NCBI GenBank assembly: GCA_015661135.1
Contig: JACVXW010000082.1
Span: forward strand, 1 to 5,758
Source: Chloroflexota bacterium
GTDB lineage: Bacteria > Chloroflexota > Limnocylindria > Limnocylindrales > CSP1-4
Length of the DNA stretch: 5,758 nucleotides
Direction of reading: 5' to 3'
Part shown: positions 4,915 through 5,758 of the stretch, piece after piece
Layout of the letters: each line of letters starts with the position of its first letter
How positions within the stretch are numbered: the first letter of the stretch is position 1
Notes under the pieces: model-generated
Database searches by the model: none
The model's input: only the letters and a program-made list of their open reading frames with translations
What the model was told of the DNA's origin: nothing
Translations under genes and position numbers: made by a program

Positions 4915-5389
4915 CCGGGGGCGGATCAGCGCCAAGGAGGCGGCCTCGGCCCTCGAGGATCCCCACAGCTTGTCGGCCGTCGTGCCCGACGATTCCCCTC
5001 CTGAGCGAGGCTGGATGGCCGGGCGTCTGATCGACGGGTTTGAACTTGCGGTCGATGGGAAGCCTCCCGAGTGGTATCCCCCGCGATGGCTTCGCGCGCT
5101 CGAGGCCCAGGGATACGAGCGATCGGTCGACGGAGAGGCCGTCTTCGTGGTAACGCACATCAGCGACGGGGAGCTGCGGCGGTTCGGGACGGTCAGAGAC
5201 GCGCTCAGGTACGGTCGAGCACGCATCTTGCGGCGCCGCATGCCGGTTCATCCCGACTCGATCTCGATCGACTGCCGGACGGCAACCGGACTCACCGTAC
5301 CCGTGGTCTGGGGTCGGGCGCTCCTCGGAATGGCCGGGGGCGCGCTCGACGCTGAGCCGATCAGGTCCCTTGGCGCCCCGGCGGAATGA
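4898..5389 (+). CDS. unrecognised 163-aa protein, paralogue of the brnT-linked gene
   Basis: I do not recognise the family. The gene starts at ATG 4898 inside the brnT tail and overlaps its stop by 17 bases, copying the layout of the upstream pair. An N-terminal part (1-70) has no counterpart in the first gene; it includes a basic start, the helix SAKEAASALED (11-21) and an aromatic/proline stretch PPEWYPPRWLRALEAQ (56-71). Residues 72-145 align with residues 31-102 of the first protein: G(F/Y)....DG (DG at 78-79), FGTVRDA (96-102) matching FGTTHDA, then two Gly spaced eight residues apart (131, 139) before a helix. There is no Shine-Dalgarno, and no intact toxin is directly upstream. It may be an orphan antitoxin, or a protein that responds to the first toxin. 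Confidence 0.72.
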   Translation: MPTKTDRGRISAKEAASALEDPHSLSAVVPDDSPPERGWMAGRLIDGFELAVDGKPPEWYPPRWLRALEAQGYERSVDGEAVFVVTHISDGELRRFGTVRDALRYGRARILRRRMPVHPDSISIDCRTATGLTVPVVWGRALLGMAGGALDAEPIRSLGAPAE

Positions 5390-5488
5390 AGGCTTGCGGC
5401 GCGGGCAGGCTACCGCGTGTTCAACTTGAGACTCGGGTCGGCACCGATGCGGGCACCTGACTAGTGGATGAGATCGCTTGGCATGCTG
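5390..5488. other. convergent intergenic gap without a clear terminator
   Basis: These 99 bases lie between the ends of two converging genes. I looked for a hairpin with a T-tract on either strand and found only short palindromes (TCGGCACCGA near 5439, GGTGCC repeats), none followed by a run of T or A. No coding or RNA feature is visible. Confidence 0.5.
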
Positions 5489-5758
5489 TTACCCGGGTGT
5501 CGCGAGTTCCGTTGACAGACGCGCCACAATGGCCTGGGTGAGCGGCCAGCCCTTCTTCGAGTCCTTCGGGAGGCGGATGCGGACCTGGTTGGAGGCGAAG
5601 GTGACCTCCGAGGGTCGCAACCCCGGCAGCGCGCCCGGACCCAGCAACCGCATCGCCGTCGCGCGTGACAGGCCCGCACCGAAGCGGACGACGAGCTGGC
5701 CATCCTCGCGGGAGATCGAGGAGACGCCGGCGGCTTCAGCGGCCAGGTGGAGCTCGGC
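5489..5758 (-). CDS. mfd: C-terminal end of transcription-repair coupling factor (probable)
   Basis: The frame is open from the right edge to a TAA at 5491-5489 and gives 89 residues; the start lies outside the window. It begins AELHLAAEAAGVSSISREDG, continues QLVVRFGAGLSRATAMRLL, and ends with EVTFASNQVRIRLPKDSKKG plus a short helix WPLTQAIVARL. This layout (helix LAAEAAGVSSI, strand GQLVVRF, then a second strand pair) fits the C-terminal TRCF domain of Mfd, which removes stalled RNA polymerase at DNA damage and recruits UvrA. The match rests on the pattern of the AEAAGV..I.R..GQLVVRF block; the helicase motifs that would prove it are outside. A competing minus-strand frame at 5703-5461 is Arg/Ser-rich and looks like a shadow. 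Confidence 0.68.
   Translation of the reverse strand, partial: AELHLAAEAAGVSSISREDGQLVVRFGAGLSRATAMRLLGPGALPGLRPSEVTFASNQVRIRLPKDSKKGWPLTQAIVARLSTELATPG

Noticed and set aside
4092..5241. Minus-strand frames of 248 and 263 codons opposite the brnT segment
   Set aside because: The plus strand carries the BrnT motifs, the repeated tail and two paralogous proteins. The shared SFALRGAP in the minus frames is only the reverse of the duplicated toxin tail.

Overview
The window is high-GC DNA with strong G/C at third codon positions, tightly packed genes, GTG starts and few canonical promoters. This suits a high-GC soil or freshwater bacterium. Chloroflexota is my best guess from the style of the proteins, but it is an inference and no single marker settles it.

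Layout. The left two thirds read on the minus strand. From right to left they hold a small cupin (4144-3779), an 18-codon mini-ORF (3701-3645), a four-helix membrane protein (3648-3136), a 14-helix MFS exporter (3139-1631), a 349-base gene-free gap, adenine phosphoribosyltransferase (apt, 1281-760) and the N-terminal 237 codons of an MtnA-type methylthioribose-1-phosphate isomerase (713 to the left edge). Mini-ORF, membrane protein and exporter are joined by two identical GTGA stop/start overlaps, so they are probably translationally coupled. Apt and MtnA both act on products of methylthioadenosine salvage: Apt recovers the adenine and MtnA passes on the sugar phosphate. The gene-free gap holds a compact 161-base element with 31-base imperfect terminal inverted repeats and an internal copy of the end motif, probably a MITE or a solo insertion-sequence remnant.

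The segment 4230-5389 reads on the plus strand, divergent from the cupin, and is the least ordinary part. A BrnT-family toxin gene (4230-4523) overlaps an unrecognised 122-aa gene (4486-4854) in the position where a BrnA antitoxin usually lies. Directly after that gene comes a second, headless copy of only the last codons of a brnT gene (4855-4914), overlapped in the same way by a second unrecognised gene (4898-5389, 163 aa). The two unrecognised proteins share a domain (DG...FGT..DA...G.......G..L). The simplest reading is a duplicated toxin-partner module in which the second toxin has been lost except for the tail that carries its partner's start codon. This points to a BrnT partner family that does not look like BrnA.

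At the right edge the minus strand holds the last 89 codons of what is probably mfd (transcription-repair coupling factor), converging on the toxin-partner segment.
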